From: Gnetum montanum
Lineage: Eukaryota; Streptophyta; Gnetopsida; Gnetales; Gnetaceae
Length of the DNA stretch: 64,000 nt
Assembly (NCBI GenBank): GCA_015680685.1
Contig: MNCI01004113.1
Location: 62,001 to 126,000 of the forward strand
Reading direction: 5' to 3'
Below the pieces are notes generated by a model that ran no database searches, was not told the DNA's origin, and saw only the letters and a list, made by a program, of their open reading frames with translations. Shown piece by piece: positions 35,400-47,956 of this stretch; position 1 is the first letter of the stretch; every line of letters begins with the position of its first letter. The position numbers were made by a program, and so were the translations under genes.

Positions 35400-36821
35400 T
35401 TGAACATAGTACCCATATGAATTAGGTTATTTGTAAGGGTATTACTACCTCGGTGGTGCTAGTGCCCATGACTATGGTTACTACCACCATTGATACTACA
35501 CATATGATTGTAGTGGAGTTCCACTTGGATAATACTATTGTTGCTAGTGGAACTACCTAGAATTGCCTTAAGAATAAGTTAATCTTTTGGGTATTTCCCT
35601 TTGTTCTAGACATGGGTTCAAAGCATACACCGTAGACTCCTGTAAGTGTGACACAATAGGAAAACATCCATTAGGATGTTCATAATGATAGATTTCACAT
35701 CCACCATCATCATCTGAGTTGCTTCCTGCAACTTCCTCTATTGTAGTGATCTTTGGTACATTCAGCATCCTTGCACCTCCTATGCTCATGATCACTACCT
35801 TGTTCTTTGGACTCCTTAGCAAGTTTGAGGACAACTTGAAATTTTCTATTTATGGACTTCCATAATTGATCAACCTTGGCTGTAATTTCATATTAAAATT
35901 TTTTAAGTGACAAGGTTTTCCAATTCACCACCTCATCCAGTGATGATTCTTCCTCACTATCATAAAATCAAACCTTACTCTTACGAATGGAAGGATCGTA
36001 GCTGTATTCTTCTATAGTTTTCATTTTCTTAATTATCCTTCTTCTTTAGCTACCTTCTCAATCAATCTTTGGATCTAATTAGTGCTTAATTTTGATAGTC
36101 ACCCTTGGGCATAGACATCAAGGGTTCTCCTCATTTCTAATCAAAGCATATCTACAATGTGGCAAAGTTGATCCAATTGAGAATAACCATGGCTAGGACA
36201 TCTATACAATAAGGAATACTATCAACCATCAGTAGCATCCAAAGGTTCATGTGTCCCTTGTTTCCATCCTTGAATCTACTTCCTCAAGTTAGACACTCGG
36301 GAGTACGTCTAATATTTATCATTAAATAGTTCAAGCATTGTACTTCATTGTTTGATAGATTTCGGTTCTAAGCACCAGTACCAATTTTTTGCTTCTTTAA
36401 TGAGTGTCCTAAGCAATAACTTAAGTTTTTGCCACTCATTTTTTATATTTTGCAAGGCACATGCATCTTGAAAAGCTTAGAGATGGTTCTATGGATCTGA
36501 GTTATATACTCCTTCGAATCAAGGAATATTGTTCATGTCTAGCCTCTTAATTCGACTATCCTTTACATGCATTGTGGGAATTCTACCTCTACAATGTTGA
36601 GCATACTTTGAGTAGCAAGAAAAGGCTCATCAAGACCTTGATTCTAGAGTGTACAATGACCTCTACTACCTCTTCATTCATGGTAGTAGATCTCTCTTAA
36701 CTATCCATGCCCCTGATCTTGACTTGCATGATGGTCCCTTTGATCATTTTAGTCTAGTCAGTTACCTCCATCATAATTGTGCCCCTTGTAATTATGATCA
36801 AAGCTAGAAGAAGATGATGAT
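35400..36821 (-). pseudogene. gag: gag of element E (capsid and zinc-knuckle part)
   Basis: Contains a CEIYHYEHPNGCFPIVSHL segment (about 35640-35700), the knuckle-like motif of this family with one Cys changed, and capsid fragments (about 36100-36480) in several frames. Element F separates it from its N-terminal part at 46307-46650. Confidence 0.6.
36817..36821. repeat. Target-site duplication of element F, left copy (ATGAT)
   Basis: ATGAT directly before the 5' LTR; repeated at 46307-46311. The surrounding DNA is rich in GATGAT, so the match is slightly less decisive than usual, but the nested join supports it. Confidence 0.7.
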
Positions 36822-37583
36822 TGATGATTCACCATATAAGCAACCCAATATCGAATCAGCCAAGTGACATCAAACACATGATGTCTAAGCTTGTCTCATT
36901 ATCTATAAATAAGAGATAAAGACGCTTGGTTTTGATATTATTTTTTTAGTCCTTTAGCTGAACTCTTGTATTTTTTCTCTTCCAAAGATAGAATTATTTC
37001 TAAGTGCCCAAAGTAGGAGTCATAGAGTAAACAAATATTTATTTGAGCATTATGTACCTAAGCACACCTTGTGTCCGGAAATAAAGATAAACTTTGTGAT
37101 AAATCTTGCAACATTTAGAATAGCTTAACTATTACATTTAATGTTATTTACTATTATTTGATGCTCTCATTAGTTAATCAATGTTATTTCTATAGAATTA
37201 TTAATTATTAATGAATTAGCACACTTAGCACAACCAATTCAAGCATACGTGGAACACTTGGTAACTCAGTAACAACTAGCATTTGGTAATGCCAGTAGTG
37301 TGACACTAGTTCAGGATGTGTCCAGAGAGTGGGAACAGATGTTGGTGTTAAGATTCAATCAACATTAGAGTTACAAAATCCAATTATTTAACTAAATATT
37401 TTCATTTCACACACTTAGGAGACCAAGATAGAAAATATAAAAAACATAAAAAGTCATATACCTTGAGCTTACTTAACCATACAATTGTGCCTTACAATTA
37501 AGCTTGGGAAGATAATGACTACATAACTCATCCTTGTTCTGTGTAGGTGCATAAGCACTTAATCCTTAGATCATGCATGAATG
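36822..37583 (+). repeat. 5' LTR of element F, 3' end deleted
   Basis: It aligns with 45461-46306 from TGATGATTCACC onward, with TATAAATA at 36904-36911. Its last part and the primer-binding region are missing: at TGCTCTCAC the sequence jumps into leader sequence known from element G. Confidence 0.75.
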
Positions 37584-37627
37584 CTCTCACACAAATTGGT
37601 ATGTAGCACTTATAGTCAGAGTATGTT

Positions 37628-39300
37628 GTGCATGAAAAATATTCAAGAGATTATCGACCCACAGAGGAACAATGCCAGAGGGATCTACAACAAGAGAGAC
37701 ATTATGAATCCATGAAGGGAAAGTGGTCTAAGGATGTCTCGTATGTCCTAAGTAAAAATGATAGTGGTGAACTTGCCTTGGGAGGTTTTCCACAAAAAAT
37801 GTTCCTCACTTTGACTTCAGTCAAGGATTTGGGTATCAAAATCTTCACTCAACTATTCATAACCTAGGTTCTCGTACCAATGGACACAAAGGATCCAAAA
37901 AAGGAACACGAATGCATGACAATGATAGACATTATGATCGTAACCGTGACCGAGGCCCCAACCACCAAAGAGAAGGTGGTAGGCATCGATGTGGTGCCAG
38001 TCCTCCTTTCTCTTTACCTTCATCACCTTCTTCCTCCTCTCCTTCAAGATCTCAATGTAGTCGTAGAGGGAGAGATCATAAGGACAATGGTAGGAAAAAT
38101 AGAAATCACCAGCAAAACAATAGAGAAAGGGGATGAGGACATTCCAGAGAGACAAATCATGAAAGAAATAAGAGTAGGGAATAGCATAGGCATCATAGAT
38201 GCCATGTGCAGCATGATCATGATGAACCCCTACTCATCACCCAAAGTATGTTAAATATATCAAAAGTTGTTAGGATTCCAACAAGGCACCAGAAAGATAG
38301 TAGGATCAAAATACTAGACATGAATAACATCCCATGATTTGAAGGGGGATACAATGTTAATCCTCAAAACCATTTACAAGCATTCCACAACGCATGTGCC
38401 TTGAAAAATATAGAAAACAAGTGGTAAAATCTAAAGTTTTTTCCATGGACACTGATCAAGGAAGCAGAAAGCTGGTACCAGTCCTTAGAACTAGAATCCA
38501 TTCGTCGATGGAGTACCATGTTGGAGCTATTTAAAAATAAGTATCAAACATACTCCTAAGTGTCCAACTTGTGTAAGAAAATCTAAGGATGGAAACAAGG
38601 AGGACATGAACCCTTGGATGCTTCCATTGGTCGATATTATTCATTATTACATCATTTCCCTAGCCATGGTTACTCACAAAAGGAACAACTATTTAATCTC
38701 ATAGATGGGCTTAGGTATGAAACATGAAGAACCCTTGGGATTTATACCCAAGGTAGGCTATCTGAGCTCATAGCCCATCAAATATAAAGATTGTTAAAGT
38801 GAGTTTCTAAGGAGGAAGATGAGTTGAGGAAAAGAGAAAATGCAAAGGAGTATAATAGAGATCCTTCCCTCAAAAAGCAGAAAGTTAGATTTTGAAAAGA
38901 TGAAGAAGAGTCACCACTTGAAGAGATAGTGAATAGAAAGACTTTTCCCACTCAAAAATTTGCATCAGAAGTATTGACAAAGGTGGATCAAATGTGGAAC
39001 TTCTTAGATGAAAAATTTCAAACTATCCTAAAAATAGTAGAGGAGTCTAGAGAGCAAAGTAGTGACCAAGAGAGAAGGAAAAAGAAAGAAGTTGAGTATG
39101 GATGTAACAAGGGTAAGGGAAAGGTTTTTGTCATTGAAGAGGTTGTGGATTCAGACATAGACAATGATGGTAGATGTGAGATTTTCCAATATGACCATCC
39201 TAAGGGATGTTGCCTAGTATTTTCACATCTATAAGAGTCTGGGGTGTATGCACTAACCCCATGATTAAATAGATGACAAACACCTAGAAGGCTACCTTAT
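37628..39300 (+). pseudogene. gag: gag of element F
   Basis: An N-terminal piece has MKGKWSKDVSYVLSKNDSGE. A region rich in Arg, His, Asp and Ser follows (37912-38130), then a capsid core (38330-38780: EAESWYQSLELESIRRW, RWSTMLELFKNKYQ, HHFPSHGYSQKEQLFNLIDG). The C-terminal part (38929-39234) has KVDQMWNFLDEKFQTILKI and CEIFQYDHPKGCC, a knuckle-like motif with one Cys replaced. Most of it lies in one frame with TAG and TGA stops. Capsid-forming function is inferred from position and fold pattern. Confidence 0.7.
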
Positions 39301-39900
39301 CTTCAAGGTAACCTAAGGTAATTCCACCAACCCTTGACATATTATCTGAGTGGAGCTCCACCACAACTGAATGAATAGTATCAATAGTGGTAACACCCAT
39401 AGTTATAAGAAATGCACTACCACATCAATAGTACCCTTAACATCAACCTAACCCATATAGGTATTATGTTTAGCAGCTGATCTTTTCACATGACTCTACT
39501 AGTCACGACAATCTTCAACCTCACTACTAGACCCTCGACTACTATAGAACTTCTTCTTCTTCTAGGGGTGATGCTCCACATATGTATTATCCTTCTCATC
39601 TATCTACATCTCTTCCACCCTAAGCTCCATTACCATTTGCTCCAACTATGTAGGGTGAGCTTCCTACCCAGCTACAACAACGTAATGCTACAAGGGCTAT
39701 CAATCTTCAACCTATTATTGCTTCAGACAACTGATCAAAGAAGTGATCTTTCTTTAGAACCAAAAATCCAACCAAGTCCTTACAACCACAAGCAGCTAAT
39801 TGTCCAAACATCTCATCATCATTTGAATCTTCGAAGCTTCTTTCAAACCAAAAACCACACTCAACACACACTATCAGGTTAACTCACACCATTACCGATT
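39301..39900 (+). other. gag-protease linker of element F
   Basis: Proline- and glutamine-type linker in other family members; here frames are scrambled. No domain recognised. Confidence 0.4.
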
Positions 39901-40400
39901 GGATTAAAGTTGGTCATCTTCTTACGAAATTCTTTGCTCTTGGAAGTCCTCTTATTTATTTACAAATCACTCGAAATGAGCCTTGTAAAGATTTCTTGGA
40001 TTTAGGTTGTAGTGTTAATTTGATCTCCCAAGAAATGTATAAAGCCTGGAACTTGCCTCCACTAAAGAAGAGTAACATTCATTTAGAGTTGGCTGACCAG
40101 TCCATCACTATTCCATTGGGACTAGTGGAGGACATTGTCATCACTATTTGTGGGTGGTCATATCTAGTTGATTTTCTAGTCATGCAGGTCAACAACTGCA
40201 ACGGGGACTTTCCAATCATAATGGGAAGAACATGGCTAAGTATGATTAATGCGTTCATAGGAATATGTGATCTTTTCCTAGAGATATCAAAAGAAAATGC
40301 ATTTGGAAAGATCAAAAACAAGAAAGTTCCATGCATTACATATAGTAACACAGGGTGAAACTGCATGCAGAAGTCCTAGTTTGTACAATGCTCAACATTG
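39901..40400 (+). pseudogene. Aspartic protease of element F
   Basis: DWIKVGHLLTKF leads to FLDLGCSVNLIS, where element H keeps LLDSGAGVNLIS; the Asp is kept but Ser-Gly became Leu-Gly. LELADQSITIPLGLVEDI, FLVMQVNN and FPIIMGRTWLS follow. The protease would process the polyprotein. Confidence 0.75.
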
Positions 40401-40445
40401 CCTGTATGCAACTAGTGTGCACAAGTATCTAACATACAAAGATGC

Positions 40446-41760
40446 ATGTATGTAGCAATGACAAGACAGGAAGGCACCCAATGGCTGATAGTTAACCTAG
40501 AGTTCAATTCAACTTTATGCATGGAACCAACTGAGAACTTGACTTGTGCCTATATTGATAGCATAGATGCATTAGAGCAAGTCCATTTCCAACTTCCAAG
40601 TACTGACACCAAAGATATCAATTGGAGGAAGTTGAAAATCCCTAATGAGTTTAAGAAAGAGCCTTTTGAATTAAAATCGTTGCCCACCGGTATGGAGTAT
40701 TCATTTCTCAAGAATGGAAAATTGGTAATCATTAATGCTAAGCTCACTCCTCAACAAAAAGAAGGAGTGCTAAAGATGGTAAAAAAATGGTCAAAATCCT
40801 TTACTTGGTCATATCCTAAATTAACTGGAATAGATCCTAGGATATGCCAACATAGAATTTACACTGACCCCTTTATGAAGCATCGATGACAACCGCAAAG
40901 ACAACTAAACCCAAAGCTTAAGCAAGTAGTTAAGGAAAAAATTGAATAACTTCTAAAGGCCAAGTTCATCTACCCCATTTTTGATAGTGAATGTGTTAGT
41001 CCATTAGTCATTGTGCCTAAAAATGTTGGTAAATGAAGGGTGTGTATAGACTTTAGGCTATTAAACATGGCAACATTTAAAGATCATTTCCCATTGCCAT
41101 TCGTTGACCAAGTCTTAGATACCATTGCAGGGCATCGTTATTATAGTTTTTTGGATGGTTACAGTGGGTACAATCAAATCCAAATAACACTAGAAGACTA
41201 AGCCAAGACTACATTCACAAGTCCTTAGGGGAAATTTTCATATAGGTAGATGTCGTTTGACTTGTGCAATACTCCAACAACATTTCAACATTTGGTTCTT
41301 AGCATATTTTAGCAGCAAATAGGGAATGGTGTGGAGGTTTTTATGAATGATTTCTCCACCAATGAAGTGGACTTTAAATAAGCATTGGACCTATTAGAGC
41401 AAATGCTAAATGATGTGTTGAAACCAAACTAAGGCTCAACTGGAAAAAAAGCCACGTAATGGTCCAAGAGGGCATTGTATTATGGCATAAAATTTTACAA
41501 ACAGGGATAGAGGTAGATCCTAAAAAAATTAAAGTCATTCAAGGAATCACTTGTTAACCTGAAACTGTAAGCGATGTCCGATCATTCCTTGGACATACTG
41601 GTTATTATAGACATTTCATTGAGAACTTTTAGAAGATTGCAAAATCATTGTTAGATTTAATGGAAAAGGATGTACCCTTTGAATGGACCAAGGAATGTGA
41701 TTTAGCTTTCCAAACCTTGAAGTAGAAGCTCATAGAAACGCCCAATCTACAAGCTCCTAA
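40446..41760 (+). pseudogene. pol: Reverse transcriptase of element F
   Basis: The linker and RT read mainly in one frame: SFTWSYPKLTGIDPRICQH, CIDFRLLNMATFKDHFPLP, YYSFLDGYSGYNQIQI. At the catalytic site the sequence is FMNDFS (41340-41357), so the first Asp of the FMDD-type motif is Asn. VQEGIV and GIEVDPKKIKVI mark the palm/connection. Many TAG, TAA and TGA codons. Confidence 0.8.
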
Positions 41761-42349
41761 CTAGTCCTAACCATTCCATATAATGACTGACGCATCCAAT
41801 TTTGCTTTAGGAGTTGTACTTACATAGTTAGATGATTAAAAATATCCCTAGTACATTCACTATGCTATATCACAATAGAAAAAGAGTTAATGGCCATGGT
41901 GTTTTCACTAGAGAAATTTAGGCACTATGTATTGGGCTATAAGGTATTCATACACATAGAGCATAGTGCAATTTGATTCCTTATGAATAAACTAAAGGTA
42001 AATCCTTATATCATACGATGGCTTATGATCTTGCAAGAGATTGATCTCATGATAGTAGATCATAAAGGCATCAAGAATGCTATTGTCGATCATTTATCTT
42101 AGTTGTGATAGGACAACAAAGAGAACAAATACCCAATTTTTGATTGCTTCCCTAATGAAATCCTCTTTGCTAGTGTAATAAAAAATCAATCACCCAAAAA
42201 TACAAATTGGTATAGTAGCATTCTTAGTTATTTTCTTACACAAGAAAGACCAAAAGGGCTAGACATTAGAAAGAAACAACAGTTTCTCAACAGAGTCAAA
42301 CATTTCATGGAAATCAACGGACACCTTTACAAGGTGCATTTTGATGACT
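41761..42349 (+). pseudogene. RNase H of element F
   Basis: MTDASNFALGVVL, then EKELMAMVFSLEKFRHYVLGY, EHSAI, IRWLMILQEIDL and VDHLS. A single RNase H, as in Athila, unlike the Tat elements to the left. A tail follows (GLDIRKKQQFLNRVKHF) that marks where element G loses its integrase. Confidence 0.75.
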
Positions 42350-43556
42350 TGGTCTGATGGTGTGTTCTTGACATAGATCAATTGCAAGTTCTCCAAGATG
42401 CTCATGAGGGCCATTTTGGGGTTCATTATGCTAAGAGACAAACAACCATTAAAATCTTTGTTGCAGGATATTATTGGCCTACATTATTTCAGGATGCCCA
42501 TCATTTTGTCTAATCTTGTGAGTGCTGCCAACATGATGGGGGAATGACTACTAGAATGAACGGCCCGCAACAATGGATTCAACCATTAGAACCCTTTGAC
42601 ATATGGGGTATTGATTTAATGGAGGCTATTACAACAATGTATAATGGAAAAGCATACATTTTTGTCGCTATTGATTATTTTACAAAATGGATAGAAGTAG
42701 CTGCCATTATCGACTATACATCATCTACCACTGCAAGATTTTTTTAACAACAAATTGTAAATAGGTTTGGTATGCCTTGTGCACTTATTTCTAATAATGG
42801 TACACATTTTATAGGTGCAAATTTTCAGAAGTTGATGCAATGCTTAGGAGTTGAGCATAAACTGACTACACCATATCATCCTCAAGCGAATGGTCAAGCT
42901 AAAGTCACCAATACGAAAATCACAAAAATTTTAACATGAACCATTAGCAAATATAGGTGAGACTAGAGCACTAAACTGAACGATTCTCTTTGGGCCTACC
43001 GCTCCACATGGAAACTCCCTATAGGCTATTCTCCCTATGAGTTAGTGTACGGTAAACTTCCAACACTTCCTATCCAAGTTGAGCTTCATAAACTATCTAT
43101 AGCATGTGACCTTAACCTTGACCTCAATCTAGCATAGAAAGAATGGTTAATGAATCTTAACTTGCTAGATGAAAACTGATTAGCCATCCTATCATCCAAT
43201 GAACTTCACAAGGCCTTCAAAAAACAACATTATAACCTAAGAATTAGAAAATTCAAATACCAACTAGGAGATAGGGTTCTTTATTGGAATCCCACACATG
43301 TGCCACAACGAACTAAATTTCAAATGCTATGGGAAGGACCTTATATTATTCATGAAACTTTTCCTTCAGGGGCCATGATGATCTATAAACTTGAAAGCCC
43401 TGATAAGAAACTATTGGTTAACATCTAGCAATCCAAACCTTTCCATGAGTCCAAAATGACTAGTACTAACACTACCATTATTAATGGACAACCTTGCTCA
43501 TTATTTCAGATCTCCTCCTTCCAACTCAATCAAGGGGAAGATGGCCACCAATGATA
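42350..43556 (+). pseudogene. Integrase of element F
   Basis: HHCC region HEGHFGVHYAKRQT and CECC (about 42400-42540). Core WGIDLMEAI keeps the first Asp; ISNNGTHF has Asn for the second Asp; ANGQAKVTN has Lys (42901) for Glu. The C-terminal part YQLGDRVLYWNPTH, MLWEGPYIIHE is typical. Frames are broken by several stops. Confidence 0.8.
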
Positions 43557-45450
43557 ATTATTCTAAGCTCTTAGTTTCTTTTATCTTTTTTTTTTACACA
43601 TTTGTCATCTTTACTTGTTTTGTTTTACACCATCATTAACATTTTTACTATTTCTCTCTATTACATTTTTTTTCATTTATTCTCACTCATCACATAATAA
43701 GTGCTCATGATGATGGGTTGTACTATAATGGTGTTGATTGCTAATGTTTTATTTTTACTTTTGACTTTTAATGTTGATGCTAAGATATGGTTTCTTTTGA
43801 TAAAACAAGTAATGAGTTCATGTCATCCATTCATCCATTCAACTTTATGGTCTCCCTTTGTTTTGGAACTATATTGTCCCTTTTTCTACTCAAACCTATT
43901 AATGAGTTTGTGGCTTCGTATTCTTCAAACCAAGGAAATATTTAAATGGATTGAAAAGGGTATGACTTCAAGGGGATTCAATGCTTTTGTGCTGACTATT
44001 CACTTGGGTACTTGAATGTTTTTTATAGGTTTCACACCTTTCCACTATTGACTAATATTAGGAAGTTGAATGAATCAAATAAGTCTTTGCATGGTGTGGT
44101 TCCCACTTTAAAAAAAAGAAAGAAACTAGTGGGAATTCAAAGCACACTGCTTAGACATAATAAAGGAACATGGGTTACAAATATTGGTTATGGCACTGAA
44201 AAGACATATTACCCATGCTTGAAGGTTTCCTCTAACTAAGGCCCTTTCTCACTTCCTGCTTCTTTATTCTTATCTTTTTGGGATGGCGGTTGCTCTGTGG
44301 AAGCATTCTTGTTGCTTCAGGAGGATGGTTTGATGCGAGGTCATTGGATGTGGTTATTTTTAGTCTAGATTTGGACTGAATTTTATTAAGTCACCTTAAC
44401 CACATAATACACAAGGTACTTTACACAACCTTGATTTTGGGATTTCATTCCATTCTCTCTTCTCTTTCGATATTGCTTCCTATATTCTACCTCATTGCCA
44501 ATTTTATGATTAGTCTATATCTTGGTCGATACATTATTATTCTTTGGTAAATTCTTATGGGTGAATTCTTAACTATTGTTTCCATACATCATTCCTAGAG
44601 CCTATAGACTCTTTGATTTGTGGGTTTGTCAGGGCATAAAGGGCATGAGCCTGCTTTTGAGAGGACCCATTGGCACTTCTTTTTGGTGCAATTATTAAGT
44701 TCTTTCCTTTAAACACATCTTCCAATCAATTATTTTTTATTTCACCCCATCCATAACATCCATTTTTATTTTTCTCTTCCCTTCTATGCATTTTTATTGG
44801 CTTCATCATTGTTATCTCTCTTGTCTTCCTTTCTCTTTCATTTTCCATCCTATTGCTACTAAAGGTTTGCTCTTAGTCGTGGGGGCTTGTTGCAAATTTT
44901 TCCATTCCATTACTTATCTCACCCCTACACCTTGGGTAGTCATCAGTTATAACCCTCTAACCTAGTATCTACCATACCCAAAACCTAACCAATGTGCTTC
45001 ATATCGAGGCAAGGTATCAATTGCATTATATCTTATCTATCCTTGCTAATTCGTGACTGTGTTGTGTGTGTGGATTGCAATCACATGAAAAATGGATAGG
45101 GATAGGAGGGAGTACTCAAGATGGATTTGAGCAAGAGCATTTATGTAATAAACAAGCTTAGTCATGTGGCCATGGACAAATAATGGTGCGCACATTTTTG
45201 ACATTGGCAGCAACCCGTCACATTTTCTTTTCTCTCTTTCTCTTCAAGCTGTCAAGTGAGGGTCTAGATGTCACCTATGTACAGTGTTTACCACAATGGT
45301 TATGAACACCAATGTTGTAATATGTTTGTCAATTTGTTCACCAGGCACTTTAAGTTTGTCATTCCATGTCACCATCAGTTGTCATTTAGTTAATAATCTC
45401 ATATCTTTCCAATATTTTGTAAGGAACTTGGGGAAGAATTTTCATTCCGT
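43557..45450 (+). other. 3' noncoding region of element F
   Basis: No recognisable coding sequence. AGTCGTGGGGG at 44875-44885 resembles the polypurine tract 576 bp downstream. Segments align with 52568-54040 in element G. Confidence 0.55.
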
Positions 45451-45460
45451 CATGGGGGTA
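45451..45460 (+). promoter_or_regulatory. Polypurine tract of element F
   Basis: CATGGGGGTA immediately precedes the 3' LTR. Elements G and H have the same word (minus strand) next to their 3' LTRs. Confidence 0.75.
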
Positions 45461-46306
45461 TGATGAGTCACCAAATAAGCAACCCAATATCAAACCCCTG
45501 ATATCGAATACATGATATTGGATTGGCCAAGCGACATTGGACACACGATGTTGGAGCTTGTCTTGTTATCTATAAGTAAGAGATAGGGATGCTTGGTTTT
45601 GATATTATTTTTCCAGTCCTTTAGTTAGACTCTTGTAGTTTTTCTCTTCCAAATTTAGAATTATTTCTGAGTACTCGCAATAGGAGTCATAAAGTGAACA
45701 GATCTTTATTTGAGCATTGTGTACCTAAGCACACCTTGTGTCCAGAAATAAAGACGAACTTTGTGATAAACCTTGTAACATTTAGAATAGCTAAACTATT
45801 GCATTTAATGTTATTTACTATTATTTGATGCTCTCATTAGTTAATCAATGTTATTTCTATAAAATTATTAATTATCAATGAATTAGCACACTTAGCATGA
45901 CCACTTTGAGCATACATGGAACACTTGGTAACCTAGTAACAACTAGTCTTTTGTAATCCCAATAGTGTTACACTAGTTTAGGATGTGTTCAAAGAGTGGG
46001 AATGGATGTTGGTGTTAGGATTAAATCAACATTAGAGTTACAAAAATCCATTAGTTAACTAAATCTTTTCATTTCACACACTTAGGAGACCAAGATAGAA
46101 AATATAAAAAACATAAAAAATCATATACCTTAAGCTTATTTAACCATACAATTGTGCCTTACAAGTAATCTTAGGAAGACAATGACTACATAACTCATCC
46201 TTGTTATGCATAGGTGCATAAGTACTTAATCCTTGGATGTTGACCGGATCATGTGTGAATGCTTGTATTTGTATGGTTGGATGTAGGGGTACCTTGCCGC
46301 TCATCA
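45461..46306 (+). repeat. 3' LTR of element F (846 bp)
   Basis: It starts TGATGAGTCACC and ends CTTGCCGCTCATCA. GATATC and GATATT words precede a TATAAGTA at 45571. Flanked by ATGAT (46307-46311). Confidence 0.85.
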
Positions 46307-46311
46307 ATGAT
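46307..46311. repeat. Target-site duplication of element F, right copy (ATGAT)
   Basis: Matches 36817-36821; element E gag sequence resumes here. Confidence 0.7.
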
Positions 46312-47102
46312 GATGATGAAGATAAAGATGAATGAGGACTAGCACCATCACAATGCCTACTACCCCCTATTCAATGATCATAGCCATGATCACAATCATG
46401 TTTCTTATCCACATCCCTACCCTAACTTGCCTCTTTGGGTAGATTCATTCTTACTAGAACCAAGATTGTAGATTGTGAATTGCAGGTTTTTGGTTTGACC
46501 TCCTTTACTAAAGTCAAAGAGAAGAATTTTATTGAATGGAAAACCCCTAAATAAGGGTTCTCCACCATCTTTTTGGTATAGTAGGAATGGAGAATCATTG
46601 GACCACTTCCCCTTCATAGATTCATAGCATTGTTCTAACTAGTGAGCCCTAAGATGTTATGCATTAGTAGGATGTTAATCCCTAGCATTATTATCTTACA
46701 CAATGTACTCAGCATAAAGTTCCTAAAGGCCCAAACACACAAGAGTTTGGTGGAGCATCACAAGAACATCTTGATCTGGCAACAACACAATGTTACTCTC
46801 CATGTCACACCACTACAACTATTCATCCTAGTGTAGGATGAAGGTGAAATTAGGTAGATACTCATCAAGATGAGCATATACCACTCTATACTATAGGGGC
46901 ACTTGCTAATGTACTTTATCAAACTTGGGCGAAGAATCACTCCTATGAAAAGAAGACATTTTGTGCTAGAAAAATAAAAATGCAATGTGCTCTTCCAATT
47001 TTCTGTAGTAATTTTAAGTACGATATGACTCTAAGGTTCATTCCAATGATTTGAAAAATTTTCCACTAGTATTAGATAGCTCATATAATGCAACGATGCC
47101 AA
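46312..47102 (-). pseudogene. N-terminal gag and leader of element E
   Basis: Minus-strand piece MKGKWSNDSPFLLYQKDGGEP (about 46550-46617) corresponds to the gag N-termini of F and G. The rest towards 47102 is leader sequence without a clear primer site. Confidence 0.55.
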
Positions 47103-47956
47103 TGATGAGCGATGAGGTACACCTATGCCTAACCATATGAATTACAAGTGTTCACACAAAATCCAATTGAATTTCGTAGACCTTAAGTTCTCAAGTACAC
47201 TAGTTCTAAGACATGAAATCTAATTGGAACAATTGTTGTCTTCTCAATTCCACTCATGAGACACAAGTATATGGTTAAGTGCAATTGAGTTATATGATTT
47301 TTATCATTTTATATTTTATAAGTTTAATCACCTAGAACAAGAATGAAAACTAGAGGAATTTAATATCTAATTAGTTTACTACCTAGGTAGCCTAACACAA
47401 GTACCTATTCCCACTCTCTGAACACATCCTAAACACATATAGCACTGCTAGGTTACCAAACATTAAGCATTTCTAGGTTACCAAGCACTACACGTATGCT
47501 CGATGTGGTCATGCTTGTGTTCATTAACAACTAGAAATTAATTGCTTAACTAAAGTTCATTAAAGTAAAGTGCATGAATATTAAATGCATCAAAAGAAAC
47601 ATTAATCTATTCTCAATGCTCCAAGGATTATCAAAAAGTGTTTGTCTTTATTTCTATCACACTCTTGTGCTCAGGTACATCAGTTCTCAAACAAAGATCC
47701 ATACACACTTAGACTCCTATTTCAAGCACTCAGAAATATTCTAACTCTAGAATGGCTAAACTGTAGGAACTTTGTTACTCTATGACAAAGACTATATATG
47801 AAAATCATGAGCCCAAGCTCTATATTTATAGGTTTGCATATACCCCATGATATTGGATATTCAACATTGCATCTTGGGGATTGATATCAGGTATCTGATA
47901 TTGAGGCTCTGATATCATGTATCTAACATTAGAACACATCAAAAAATGATTCATCA
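47103..47956 (-). repeat. 5' LTR of element E (about 854 bp)
   Basis: On the minus strand it begins TGATGAATCA and ends CGCTCATCA, matching the ends of the other LTRs of this family. GATATC words at 47883 and 47911 lie next to TATAAATA on the minus strand (47823-47830). Confidence 0.7.

Larger units (their letters stand above)
36822..46306 (+). mobile_element. Element F: Athila-like Ty3 LTR retrotransposon, 9.5 kb
   Basis: Direct LTRs (36822 to about 37583, truncated; 45461-46306), duplication ATGAT, and gag, protease, RT, RNase H and integrase in order on the plus strand. The RNase H end resembles Athila (EKELMAMVFSLEKFRHYVLGY; IRWLMILQEIDL), as does VQEGIV near the RT end. There is no second RNase H. 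All frames are broken. Confidence 0.85.
33661..47956 (-). mobile_element. Element E: truncated Athila-like Ty3 element, split by element F
   Basis: Two minus-strand blocks, 33661-36821 and 46307-47956, join into one element when F is removed. Reading right to left: LTR (47103-47956), leader, gag, protease and the beginning of RT, stopping at the DGYSGYNQI region. The rest of RT, RNase H, integrase and the 3' LTR are missing. F inserted into its gag with duplication ATGAT. Confidence 0.75.
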
